A stretch of 64,000 nucleotides of DNA from Bradyrhizobium sp. Ce-3. Its GTDB lineage: Bacteria; Pseudomonadota; Alphaproteobacteria; Rhizobiales; Xanthobacteraceae. Shown in pieces: positions 18,492 through 27,033 of the stretch. The number at the start of each line of letters is the position of its first letter. The first letter of the stretch is position 1. The DNA is taken from NCBI RefSeq assembly GCF_022835695.1, contig NZ_BQUV01000005.1:1-64000 (forward strand). Direction: 5' to 3'. The notes under the pieces are model-generated. The model searched no databases. It was not told the DNA's origin and saw only the letters and a program-made list of their open reading frames with translations. The position numbers and the translations under genes are program-made.

Positions 18492-19781
18492 ATGAGCGCC
18501 GATCAGTGCAGTTACGACTACTGGCTCGGCGTCTGGGAACTCAAGTACAGCGCCGCCGGCGTGGAGCGTTCCGTCAAACCGGCCGCCACGATCCGGCGGG
18601 CGCGGGCCGTCCTCGATATCATCGGCGTCACCAAGGTTGCCGACGTGACCGACCTGGACCGGATCGGCATTCCGAGTTTTACGGCAGTGCGGCCGCACGA
18701 TGCCGGGCCCGGTATCTCCTATTACAGCGGCAAGGGCACGACGCGCGACCAGGCTCATGCGGGTGCGCTGATGGAGGCGATCGAGCGGCATGGGGCCGAA
18801 TGGTACGACGGTCCGATTACCGCTGCATCCCACGCCAATCTGCGCCAGGAAGGTGCTTGTGTGGACCCGCTTCACATTCATGTGCCGACGGTCCGCGATT
18901 ACAGCGAGAAGCTGCGCCTGGAGTGGGCACAGGGATTCGATCTGATCGGTCGCCGTCCCACATACGTCCCGGTTAACTGCCTGCTGGCGCCTTACCGTCC
19001 CTATTTGGGCGCGCTGCTGTTCTATTCGAGCACCAACGGTCTCGCCTCCGGCAACACCAGGATCGACGCGCTTTGCCACGCGCTGTGCGAGGTGATCGAG
19101 CGGGACACGACCGCGCTGGCGATGGCGGAAGCGTTGGTTGGGCCGGCAGTGGCCGCAACCCTCTCCGAGATCGGATTTGACGTCCGCCAATCGCCGGAGC
19201 CCGCGAACGCGCCACTGATCGCGCTTCGAAGCCTGCCCCGTCAGGCGACGGCGCTGGTCCGCAAGATGCAGCGTGCCGGCATCGAAGTCGAGCTGCGGAA
19301 TTTGACGTCCACGATCGGGATTCCGACGATCGACTGCATCATCACCGAACGGGATGGTCCGGCGGGTGTCGCGGTTGCCTATGGCGGGGCCGGCACCCAT
19401 CCCGACGCGCGCATCGCTCTGACCCGCGCCCTGACTGAAGCCGCGCAATCGCGGGTGACCGGAATTCATGGTGGCCGGGAGGACATCCCGGAATATGCAT
19501 CTGCCGTTCCGCGCCACGTACCGGAGCCCAGTCGTTCAACGATCAGCTTCGGCGAAATCCCGTCACGCGAGCATGCCTCCGTGAATGAAGACGTCGAGTT
19601 CATCATTGACCGGATGCGTAACGCCGGGTTCGATCAGGCCGTCGCATTCGATCTCACGCGGGCGGAGGTCGGAATTCCGGTGGTACGGGTTGTCGTGCCG
19701 CGGGCCGAATCGTGGACGCTCTTCATTGAGCATGGCGGCCGCGCGAGTCTGGGGCCTCGGGCGTTGCGGCAGATCACATGA
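18492..19781 (+). CDS. YcaO-domain protein (TfuA-associated)
   Basis: YcaO enzyme (429 aa). Family members use ATP to activate peptide backbone amides, giving azolines or, with TfuA, thioamides. ATP/Mg-binding segments are visible: SGKGTTRDQAHAGALMEAIE, then SGNTRIDALCHALCEVIERD, and GGAGTHPDARIALTRALTEA. There is no fused E1-like domain, and the C-terminus (RALRQIT) lacks the PxPxP of many azoline cyclodehydratases. ATG 18492 is preferred because GAAGGGC lies just upstream; an ATG at 18450 would add 14 residues. It overlaps the next gene by ATGA. Confidence 0.9.
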   Translation: MSADQCSYDYWLGVWELKYSAAGVERSVKPAATIRRARAVLDIIGVTKVADVTDLDRIGIPSFTAVRPHDAGPGISYYSGKGTTRDQAHAGALMEAIERHGAEWYDGPITAASHANLRQEGACVDPLHIHVPTVRDYSEKLRLEWAQGFDLIGRRPTYVPVNCLLAPYRPYLGALLFYSSTNGLASGNTRIDALCHALCEVIERDTTALAMAEALVGPAVAATLSEIGFDVRQSPEPANAPLIALRSLPRQATALVRKMQRAGIEVELRNLTSTIGIPTIDCIITERDGPAGVAVAYGGAGTHPDARIALTRALTEAAQSRVTGIHGGREDIPEYASAVPRHVPEPSRSTISFGEIPSREHASVNEDVEFIIDRMRNAGFDQAVAFDLTRAEVGIPVVRVVVPRAESWTLFIEHGGRASLGPRALRQIT

Positions 19782-20473
19782 ACCAAACCGCCGTGCCGAT
19801 GGCCGATCCGCAGGCTTCGCCGAGGATGATCGTGTTTGCCGGTCCATCGATCACCGAGACCGAGCTGCGCAAGTATGCCGATGCCACCCATGCGCCCCCG
19901 GTTCGGCGGGGTGACCTCGCAGTGGCCGATGACCACGACATCATCGTAATCCTCGATGGCGAGTTCGGCCAGAGCATGTCGGTGTCGCCCAAGGAGATCC
20001 TGGGTCTGCTCGCGCGCGGAAAGACTGTGATCGGTGCGTCGAGCATGGGGGCGCTCCGCGCTTCCGAGCTCGACCGCTGCGGCATGATCGGGGTCGGCTG
20101 GGTGTACGAATATTTCCGGCGGAGCGCGGTTCGCCACGACGCCGATGTCGCCCTGGTCTACTCGCCGTTCGACATGAAGGCGATGACGGTGCCGATGGTC
20201 GATCTCGAATTCTGGATGGAGGGTGCGGCGCGGGCGGGCCTGGCGTCGCGCAAGGACGTGGTTCGCCTGCTCAAGGCGGCCAGGAGCATCTTCTATGCCG
20301 ATCGAACGCCGGACCGGTTGATGGACGCGCTGCACCGCGTGGCGAGTTCCGAGATGCTCGAAGCGCTGCTCGGGTTCTCGGGTGGAGCCGTTCCAAGTGT
20401 CAAATTGCTCGACGCGGTTGAGGCAGCATGTTTCGGAGCGTCATTGGTCGCGCGCGGCCGGCGGGGCGGGTAG
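19778..20473 (+). CDS. TfuA-like protein
   Basis: TfuA-family protein (231 aa), the usual partner of stand-alone YcaO proteins (first seen in trifolitoxin clusters, also in thioamidation of methyl-coenzyme M reductase). Recognisable segments are VFAGPSITETEL, the PPVRRGDL region, and IGASSMGALRASEL. The ATGA overlap with ycaO indicates translational coupling. Its expected role is sulfur delivery or enhancement of YcaO activity. Confidence 0.88.
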   Translation: MNQTAVPMADPQASPRMIVFAGPSITETELRKYADATHAPPVRRGDLAVADDHDIIVILDGEFGQSMSVSPKEILGLLARGKTVIGASSMGALRASELDRCGMIGVGWVYEYFRRSAVRHDADVALVYSPFDMKAMTVPMVDLEFWMEGAARAGLASRKDVVRLLKAARSIFYADRTPDRLMDALHRVASSEMLEALLGFSGGAVPSVKLLDAVEAACFGASLVARGRRGG

Positions 20474-20500
20474 CGCCTCGGGACGGGAGGGGGACGGCAA

Positions 20501-20710
20501 TTGGACGTCGACACGTTTTCAATACCGAGCCGACAGTTGAAGGAGCTGCTTGCCAGGGCGCTGCTGGACGACGAATTGCGCGCGCGGTTATTCGCCGATC
20601 CCGGCGCAGTCGCGCGGGAGCTCGATCTTGCTCCCGCCGAGGCCCGGGCCCTTACGCGGCTCGACCATATAGCCTTCGAGCAGCGGGCTGCCCGACTGCG
20701 ACAGGTCTGA
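20501..20710 (+). CDS. 69-aa protein with NHLP-like leader features (possible RiPP precursor or partner)
   Basis: Starts at TTG 20501, with GGGAGGGGG seven bases upstream, 27 bases after tfuA. The run LLARALLDDELRARLFADPG resembles the helical leader of nitrile-hydratase-like (NHLP) and related RiPP precursors (LxxxAxxDxxxRxxLxxDP pattern), followed by LAPAEARALTRLDHI. The C-terminal part has no Cys, and no Ser or Thr after the threonine of ALTRLD, so it is a poor azoline substrate. A thioamide target, a recognition partner or a non-RiPP role remain possible. Confidence 0.65.
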   Translation: MDVDTFSIPSRQLKELLARALLDDELRARLFADPGAVARELDLAPAEARALTRLDHIAFEQRAARLRQV

Positions 20711-20752
20711 AGCCGCGCCAGCTGCGACAGATCCGTTCAGGGTGTCTCCTGA

Positions 20753-21253
20753 TCAGGATGTTTTGGGTGGGCAACACATCGTGAAGCGGAGCAGGGTTGG
20801 ACGGGTGCTGTCGGCCGCGTATTCCCATTCCAACTTGACCTCATGCACCTTGCTGCCCGCCGGCAGGTCTTCGACGTCGACAATGATGCAGATCGGATCC
20901 GGTTCCGAGTTGAAGCACTTGCGAAGGCAGGCGTCCAGCAGCGCACATCGTGTCAGCGGAATGACGTCGGGCTCGTCTTTCGACAGCGGCGTCGTATTGG
21001 GTTGGTTGGTGAGATCGAGACGGGCTTGCCCCATCTCCTTGGTCCAGTACTGGCCGGCCCCGAACGGCCAGTCTTTCAGCGGTGACAATACCGGCTGATA
21101 CTGCCCGTACTCCATGGTCGCCATGTGGATCTGGTTCGAGGCCTTGAGCTTGGCCACGCTCGCTCTCATGGCGTCGATCGGATGGTAGAGCTGGTTCATA
21201 TGATCTTTGAACTGCTGATTGTTGTAGATCGCGCCGCCGAATTTGGTGGGCAT
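20753..21253 (-). CDS. hypothetical protein (166 aa)
   Basis: No family recognised. The protein is soluble, has no signal peptide and begins MPTKFGGAIYNN. The second half has six cysteines (CALLDACLRKC, PICIIVD, and a CC pair near the end). WPFGAGQYWTKEMG is aromatic-rich. It converges on the 69-aa gene and diverges from the cyclase/ATPase gene. A GGATC-type ribosome site lies upstream of the ATG at 21253. Codon bias is milder than in the neighbouring housekeeping genes. Confidence 0.6.
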   Translation of the reverse strand: MPTKFGGAIYNNQQFKDHMNQLYHPIDAMRASVAKLKASNQIHMATMEYGQYQPVLSPLKDWPFGAGQYWTKEMGQARLDLTNQPNTTPLSKDEPDVIPLTRCALLDACLRKCFNSEPDPICIIVDVEDLPAGSKVHEVKLEWEYAADSTRPTLLRFTMCCPPKTS

Positions 21254-21494
21254 AATCGGGGATCCTTTCGAAACAAAACCGTGATGGCACTACCGCGGGA
21301 AGTCTACGCAAGGTTGCGCGCTTGGCAATACCGCGGGAGCGCCGAACGACGGGTATCCGGTCGACATGGCACGTCTTGCGGGGGACTTGTCCGACCGGTT
21401 CGGCTACGTCACAATTGATTAACATCCCTGTCAGATGGGCTGCCGAGCATCCGCTCGGAAATGCGTCTGCCGGCGTAACGCAATAGCAGGCTGG

Positions 21495-24473
21495 ATGGTG
21501 GACCCCGATAGCGAACGGAAGTTCGTGACAATTCTCCGCGCGGATGTGGTTCAGTCGACGGGTCTCATTGCCGAGCTCGAACCTGAGCAGGCGGTATCGC
21601 GCCTCGAGCCGGCATTGGTGGCGATGCGGGCTGCCGTGCGCCAGTTCGGCGGCATTGTCAGCAAGGAACTGGGCGATGGCCTGGCAGCCGTCTTTGGTGC
21701 GCCGATCGCCGACGACAACCACGCACCGTTGGCCTGCCACGCGGCCATCGAGCTGGTCCGGCGGGTGGAGAACCTCGGCGATCCGAACCTGCAGGTCCGC
21801 GTCGGGCTCCATTCCGGTCTCGTGGTGGCGTATGTGGTCGCCAGCGAATTCTCCAAGGTCTACGAGATCGGTGGTGCGGCGCAACATCTTGCCGCCAGAC
21901 TGGAGTCGGTCGCGGAAGCCGGTCAGATCTGCGCGTCGGAGGCCTGCCAGAAGCTTTGCGAAGGACATGTGCGCTTCGAGTTCCTGGGAACGCGGGCGCT
22001 CCGGGGCTTCGCGGATCCGACCCCGGTCTATCGGGTTGTCGGAGCAAGCGATCTGTCGAGCTGGCGGGTGCGCAAGGCGCGCAGTGTTTCCCGGTTCGTG
22101 GGGCGCCTGGGAGAGACAGAACTTCTTAAGGACATTGCCGAGGCCGCGAGGAGCAATGGACGAACCGTTTGCCTGAGCGGCGATCCCGGGATCGGGAAAT
22201 CGCGTCTGGTCCACGAGCTTGTTCAGGAGCTCGAGGGCGAAGGTTGGAAGATTGTCGAGGCCGAATGCAGTCCCAATTTGCAGGGTTCGCCATTTGCTGC
22301 GCTTAAGCGATTGTTGCTGTCCGTCCTCGGCCCTGCGCACGGCAGTTACGAGCACGGCAATGGCGGTGATCTGCGATCGAGATTGCCCGCGGTCATGCGA
22401 ACGGCGATCGATGCCGTCCTCGACCTACCGATCGCGGACGCGCACTGGGAGCGGCTGGAGCCTCAGTTGCGCGGGCGAGCGATCTGCGATGCCACCTGCG
22501 CGCTGATCGAGAAACTCGCGTGGCAGAAGCCCACGGTGCTGCTGATCGAAGACGTCCACTGGGTCGACCGCGCCAGCGATGCCGCGATGGCTGCCCTGGC
22601 GTCGCTGCGCGTCCGAAATCTGCTGATTATCATCACCAGCCGGACCAATGGCCTCCCGGATTGGGTCGATCGAGGCTCTGCCGAGCGGGTCGTTCTGCGA
22701 CCGCTCGAGGAGGGGGCAGGATTGGCCATGCTCGACGCAATTCTGGGAATCTCGGCGACGACGCTTGATCTGAAGAGCCGGATCATGCGTCACACTGCCA
22801 ATGTTCCGCTGTTCATCGAAGAAGTCTGCCGCGGCCTCAAGGAGGCCGAGGTTCTCCACGGGCAATGGGGCGCGCTGGTTCTCGCGCAACCGATCAACGA
22901 ACTGGGAATTCCTGCCAATATCCAGGGGGTGATCGCGTCGCGTCTCGACCGATTGTCGAGAGAGGAGCATTCGCTCATGCAGACCGCGGCCGCGCTCGGT
23001 CCGCGTTCGACGTTGAGCACGCTCCGCGACGCCGCCGAACTTCCCGATGCCTTGTTGCAGAGCTGTCTCGCCACGCTCGACGGGGCCGAACTGTTCGTCA
23101 GGGCAGGCGACGTTTCGGGGGAATCCTTCGAGTTTCGCCACGACATGGTGCGCCAGGTCACCTACGACACGATGGTCCAGCGCACGCGCGAACGAATCCA
23201 CACGCGCATCCTTTCGGTGCTGGAACGTGACGACAGCCTGCGAGAGGAGCCCGACAAGCTCTGCTACCATGCGACGCGCGCCAAGGATTGGCCGAAGGCC
23301 TTCACCTATGGGCGCGTCATCGCCAGGAAATGCGTCGGCCGCTCCGCGTTCGCCGATGCGGCCACGCATTTCGAGATCGCGATGGATGCGCTCGACCGAA
23401 CGCCGATCTCCCATGAGCGAGAGGCCGAGGCCGTCGACCTGCGCATCGAGGCCCGGATGGCCTTCATGGGATCCGGCAGGGTCTCAGAATGGCTCGATCT
23501 CGGAAAGGAGGCCGAGCGACGTTCTGACTCCATCGGCGATATCGGGCGCAAGGTCGCGGCGATGACGATCCGCTCGGCGGCGCAGAATTTCTACGGCGCG
23601 GCGGTCGACGCGGTCGCGACCGGCGAGCAGGTGGTGCATCTTGCGGAGGAATGGGGCAATGTCGGATGGCTCAATCTCGCCGAATACGGCCTTGGCCAGG
23701 CGTACCATCTGTGTGGCCGTTATCGCGAAGCCGAACAGGCGCTCGGACGCGCTTGTGCTCGATTGATGGGACCCGAGCCAAGCGCGCCGATCGGGACCAC
23801 GCCAAAATATCTCCTGCTGGTATGCTGCATGATGAAGGCGATTGCGCACACGGCGCTCGGGGAATTCGAGTTGGCTGGTGCGTTTCAGCGGCAGGCGGAT
23901 GAAATCGCCGATGAAAGCGGACGTCCGTTCGACCGCGTTGCGGCCGCCTATAGCGGCGGCAGCCTGATCCTGGCGCGCCAGGATCCGGCGGCCGCGGCGA
24001 TCTTGCTCGATGATGCGTTTGCGTTGGCGCAGGAGCACGGCGTGCGAATTTTCGCTCCGGTCATCGGCAGCCAGCGCGGCATGGCCTACCTCGAGCAGGA
24101 CCGGGTGGATGATGCATGCGCCATTCTATCGGAAGCCCGTGAGACCGCGCGCGCGGTGGGCTACACCTCAACCGTCGTGCGCAGCTCGGCGTTCCTGGCC
24201 GTGGCTCTCAGCCGGAGAGGTGAATTGGCCGACGCACAGAGAATGGTCCGCGACGCCCGCAACATAGCCCGGCAGCAGGGGTTTCGCGGATTGGAGGCCG
24301 AGGCCCTGTATTACGAAGCCGTGATCGCACCTGCGACGAGCGAGGACGATCGGGCTCCACTCGTTCGCACCTTGCAAGCCTGCATCGCGCTTGCGACCGA
24401 GTGCGAGGCTCATCCGTTGCGCGCGAAAGCAGAGGCGCTTTTCGACAAGATGTTTGCTTCGATGCGCAGCTGA
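21495..24473 (+). CDS. adenylate-cyclase-like/AAA ATPase/TPR regulator
   Basis: Large cytoplasmic protein (992 aa). Residues ~5-180 form a class III cyclase domain with aspartates in LRADVVQSTGL and LGDGLAAVFGAP. AAQHLAARLES replaces the usual VNLAARL, so the transition-state Asn is missing. Residues ~200-550 form an AAA/STAND-type ATPase (Walker A GDPGIGKSR, Walker B LIEDVHW). The C-terminal ~400 residues are helical, TPR-like repeats. The ATG at 21495 is chosen over an in-frame upstream start at 21435. The protein is probably a sensor or regulator. Confidence 0.8.
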   Translation: MVDPDSERKFVTILRADVVQSTGLIAELEPEQAVSRLEPALVAMRAAVRQFGGIVSKELGDGLAAVFGAPIADDNHAPLACHAAIELVRRVENLGDPNLQVRVGLHSGLVVAYVVASEFSKVYEIGGAAQHLAARLESVAEAGQICASEACQKLCEGHVRFEFLGTRALRGFADPTPVYRVVGASDLSSWRVRKARSVSRFVGRLGETELLKDIAEAARSNGRTVCLSGDPGIGKSRLVHELVQELEGEGWKIVEAECSPNLQGSPFAALKRLLLSVLGPAHGSYEHGNGGDLRSRLPAVMRTAIDAVLDLPIADAHWERLEPQLRGRAICDATCALIEKLAWQKPTVLLIEDVHWVDRASDAAMAALASLRVRNLLIIITSRTNGLPDWVDRGSAERVVLRPLEEGAGLAMLDAILGISATTLDLKSRIMRHTANVPLFIEEVCRGLKEAEVLHGQWGALVLAQPINELGIPANIQGVIASRLDRLSREEHSLMQTAAALGPRSTLSTLRDAAELPDALLQSCLATLDGAELFVRAGDVSGESFEFRHDMVRQVTYDTMVQRTRERIHTRILSVLERDDSLREEPDKLCYHATRAKDWPKAFTYGRVIARKCVGRSAFADAATHFEIAMDALDRTPISHEREAEAVDLRIEARMAFMGSGRVSEWLDLGKEAERRSDSIGDIGRKVAAMTIRSAAQNFYGAAVDAVATGEQVVHLAEEWGNVGWLNLAEYGLGQAYHLCGRYREAEQALGRACARLMGPEPSAPIGTTPKYLLLVCCMMKAIAHTALGEFELAGAFQRQADEIADESGRPFDRVAAAYSGGSLILARQDPAAAAILLDDAFALAQEHGVRIFAPVIGSQRGMAYLEQDRVDDACAILSEARETARAVGYTSTVVRSSAFLAVALSRRGELADAQRMVRDARNIARQQGFRGLEAEALYYEAVIAPATSEDDRAPLVRTLQACIALATECEAHPLRAKAEALFDKMFASMRS

Positions 24474-24514
24474 GGCCGGACCTGCCCGCAGTGTGAGGTC
24501 CTGCACCTCACACA

Positions 24515-24730
24515 TCACACTTCGTTCTTGGGTACGTATTTGCCCATGATGCACTTATAACTCTGCAGGTGCCAATCATGGTACGGGCCCTTGGCGAGCC
24601 AATCGGCGATGCCGATCTGCGCGTTCACTGCGCAGGCCCCCATGGTGATGCCGGATTGGTCGCTATTGGTGACGACCTTTTCCATACAGAGTTGAGCATT
24701 GCAGAGGATGGCGACGAGCGTAACAAGCAT
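24515..24730 (-). CDS. small secreted protein (71 aa)
   Basis: N-terminal hydrophobic segment MLVTLVAILCNAQLC looks like a signal sequence. The mature part has the words QSGITMGACAVNAQIGIADW and WHLQSYKCIMGKYVP, with cysteines likely to pair in the periplasm. No known family was recognised. In-frame codons upstream of the ATG (RIKTI) are compatible with a slightly longer signal peptide from a non-ATG start. Confidence 0.55.
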   Translation of the reverse strand: MLVTLVAILCNAQLCMEKVVTNSDQSGITMGACAVNAQIGIADWLAKGPYHDWHLQSYKCIMGKYVPKNEV

Positions 24731-24891
24731 GATGGTCTTTATCCGTCGAATTAACCCGGTCTACACCGACTCATGCAGGGTTCATGCCACTATCAGCAGG
24801 TTTGCCGCGGAGGCCGGCAAGACCGGGAAAGTACGGCCGGTGCGAATCACCGCGTTCGTCAGCGCGTAGCCGCACGCCCGCAGATACGCTA

Positions 24892-24908
24892 TAGTTGCAG
24901 TCCAACTA
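24892..24908. promoter_or_regulatory. perfect palindrome upstream of the HD-domain gene
   Basis: TAGTTG-CAGTC-CAACTA, 52 bases before the ATG at 24961. Its size fits a regulator dimer site. No regulator gene is adjacent. The rest of the 230-base gap (24731-24960) shows nothing else identifiable. Confidence 0.45.
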
Positions 24909-24960
24909 CGACGTGAGATCGGGGCGAGCGAGGAAGGTTGCGCGGTCGGGGGCTGCATCG

Positions 24961-25797
24961 ATGATGACGTTACCTGAGTTGGCGGCAGGTGCTTTGGAGA
25001 AGTTTCTCGCCACGCATGTCAGCCGCACCTTCGGAGCTTCGCAGGCCCGCTTCGGCGAACTGCTCCCGGCCGCCGCGCGCATCGCGCTGGAATGCATCGG
25101 CAACAGCGACGCGCTCTACCACAATGTCGAGCACACGATGCTGGTGACGCTGGCCGGGCACGACATCATCCGCGGCCGCGCGCTGCATACCCACGTCACC
25201 GCCGAGGATTACACCCACACGATCATCGCCTGCCTGACGCACGACATCGGCTATGTACGCGGTCTGCTCAAGGGCGATGGGCCGGATGGTTATGTGATCG
25301 ATGCCGCCGGCAACAAGGTGGTGCTGCCGCGCGGCTCGTCGGATGCCGGCCTGATGCCGTATCATGTCGACCGCTCGAAGCTGTATGTGCTCGACAGGCT
25401 CGAGGCCGTGCTGCCGCTCGATCGCGAGCGCGTCGCGCGCAACATCGAGGGGACACGGTTTCCGTCGCCCGAAGGCCAGCACTATGACGATGAGGCGGCG
25501 ATCGTCCGGGCCGCCGATTTCATCGGGCAGCTCGGCGATCCCAACTACATCAGGAAGGCCAACGCGCTCTATCACGAGTTCGAGGAGGTCGGCATTAACC
25601 GCCAGCTCGGCTATGAATCGCCGGCCGATATCGTCGACCGCTATCCGCAATTTTACTGGAACATGGTCGCGCCGCACATCCAGGGCGCCATCAATTGCCT
25701 GAACATGACGGCGAGCGGCCGTCAGTGGATCGCAAACCTCTACAGCAACGTGTTCCGCGCCGAGCGCGAGGTCACGCTGTCCGGCCCGCAGATCTGA
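24961..25797 (+). CDS. HD-domain phosphohydrolase-like protein
   Basis: HD-superfamily protein (278 aa). Metal ligands are visible in NVEHTMLV (His) and CLTHDIGYVRG (His-Asp doublet), with a later conserved acidic/histidine region. The family hydrolyses phosphoesters, but the substrate is not predictable. ATG 24961 (MMTLPEL) is chosen; the longer frame from 24895 runs through the upstream palindrome. Confidence 0.75.
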   Translation: MMTLPELAAGALEKFLATHVSRTFGASQARFGELLPAAARIALECIGNSDALYHNVEHTMLVTLAGHDIIRGRALHTHVTAEDYTHTIIACLTHDIGYVRGLLKGDGPDGYVIDAAGNKVVLPRGSSDAGLMPYHVDRSKLYVLDRLEAVLPLDRERVARNIEGTRFPSPEGQHYDDEAAIVRAADFIGQLGDPNYIRKANALYHEFEEVGINRQLGYESPADIVDRYPQFYWNMVAPHIQGAINCLNMTASGRQWIANLYSNVFRAEREVTLSGPQI

Positions 25798-25949
25798 CGC
25801 AAGGCGCCAGCAGCGCGGCGTTTCGGCGCGGTCCCCGGCCGATTGCGGGGCGTCCACATTTCAGCCTGCTTCATCGTTGCACAGTCGGTGGAAATCGGCG
25901 ACCTTGCGCCATGGACCTCGCCATTGACCGTGTTCTCGACCGCTTCAGC

Positions 25950-26621
25950 ATGATCTCCCGTTTCGCTCAATTGATCGCGATTGCCGTCGTCTGCTGGCCT
26001 GCGCTCGCCATCGCCGCGGGGCCGGTCTACGACGTCGACCTGTATGCGTTGATGTCGGGCACCTGCCGCAACGTCACCGTTGCGGGCCGCAGTTATAGCT
26101 GCAAGGCGGTGGCCTATTTCCACACCCTGCGCGGCCGTTCCGAATTCACCGTGGTGCTCGACGATCCCGCCGACAAGAGCCACATCGTCTCGTTCTCCGG
26201 CGAGAGCACCGAACGCACTCAGGACAATCTGTTCGAGCTCGCGGTCGACCGCATGTTGCTGAAGTCGAGCGACCGCCCGCGCGTCGACGGCCTGCCGGTG
26301 CCGCTGGTCGAGATGTCGACGGGCTCCTGCCGCCAGGTCGGAAGCTTCATCACGCGACAGGTGTCCACCATCACCTGCGCCGCCACCGACCAGGGCGGCA
26401 AGAAATACGAGCTGAGCTTCGAGTCGGATGGCTCGCCGATGACGTTGCGCCGGTTGCGGCAATCGACGCTGCCGTCCGAGCGGCAACGGGCGCGGCAGAT
26501 CGCGCAGCTCGAATGCCGTCTCAAGGCCCGTGCAGCGCAGGTCCTGCCGCGGGACACGACGGCCTTCATGATCCGCTGTCTCGGTGAAGGCGACGGCAAG
26601 CCGGCCGACGAACAGCGATAG
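25950..26621 (+). CDS. hypothetical secreted protein
   Basis: Protein of 223 aa with a signal peptide (MISRFAQLIAIAVV to ALAIAA) and a mature part beginning GPVYDVDLYALM. Cysteines in GTCRNV, YSCKAV, GSCRQVG, TITCAA, LECRL and IRCLG suggest disulfides. No family is recognised. An in-frame ATG at 25911 would add 13 residues before the signal. Confidence 0.55.
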   Translation: MISRFAQLIAIAVVCWPALAIAAGPVYDVDLYALMSGTCRNVTVAGRSYSCKAVAYFHTLRGRSEFTVVLDDPADKSHIVSFSGESTERTQDNLFELAVDRMLLKSSDRPRVDGLPVPLVEMSTGSCRQVGSFITRQVSTITCAATDQGGKKYELSFESDGSPMTLRRLRQSTLPSERQRARQIAQLECRLKARAAQVLPRDTTAFMIRCLGEGDGKPADEQR

Positions 26622-26656
26622 CCGCGCGGCCGGCGCTCAGGCTTGAGGAGAACGCG

Positions 26657-26923
26657 ATGCGCCTGACATTCTTCATCGTCGCTGCGATCGGGGTTGGCAT
26701 CGCCGGGCCCGCCGCCGCGCAAATGTACGATCCGAACTATCCGGTGTGCCTGGAAGTCTATGGCGGCAGGCTGACGCCGGAATATATCGATTGCAGCTAC
26801 ACGTCGCTGCCGCAGTGCCAGGCCACGGCCTCGGGGCGCTCGGCGACATGCTCGGTCAATCCGTTCTACAAGGGCTCCAAGAAGCCGCCCAAGGGGCAAA
26901 GACAGCGCCAACCCGCCTATTAG
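26657..26923 (+). CDS. DUF3551-type small secreted protein
   Basis: Secreted 88-aa protein. The signal peptide ends GPAAAQ, and the mature part matches the DUF3551 pattern: YDPNYPVCLEVYGG, YIDCSYTSLPQCQATASG, and CSVNPFY. The family is small, cysteine-containing and common in Bradyrhizobium; function is unknown. A GAGGAG ribosome site precedes it. A paralogue follows immediately. Confidence 0.8.
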   Translation: MRLTFFIVAAIGVGIAGPAAAQMYDPNYPVCLEVYGGRLTPEYIDCSYTSLPQCQATASGRSATCSVNPFYKGSKKPPKGQRQRQPAY

Positions 26924-27033
26924 CGCTCGGGCTTGCCGCTCCGCCGGTCACCACCGCATGGCCGTCGCGTCGCCGGTGCTGTTGACTCACTCCGCCGGTT
27001 GTGGGGAAACCGTCCGGACGACAAGGAGAGATC

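Noticed and set aside
20841-22355. Minus-strand frame of 504 aa across the 166-aa gene and the cyclase start
   Set aside because: It overlaps two better-supported genes and has no domain or ribosome site.
24731-24960. Possible riboswitch upstream of the HD-domain gene
   Set aside because: GC-rich pairings are present, but no conserved core of a known class (for example TPP, cobalamin or SAM) was recognised.
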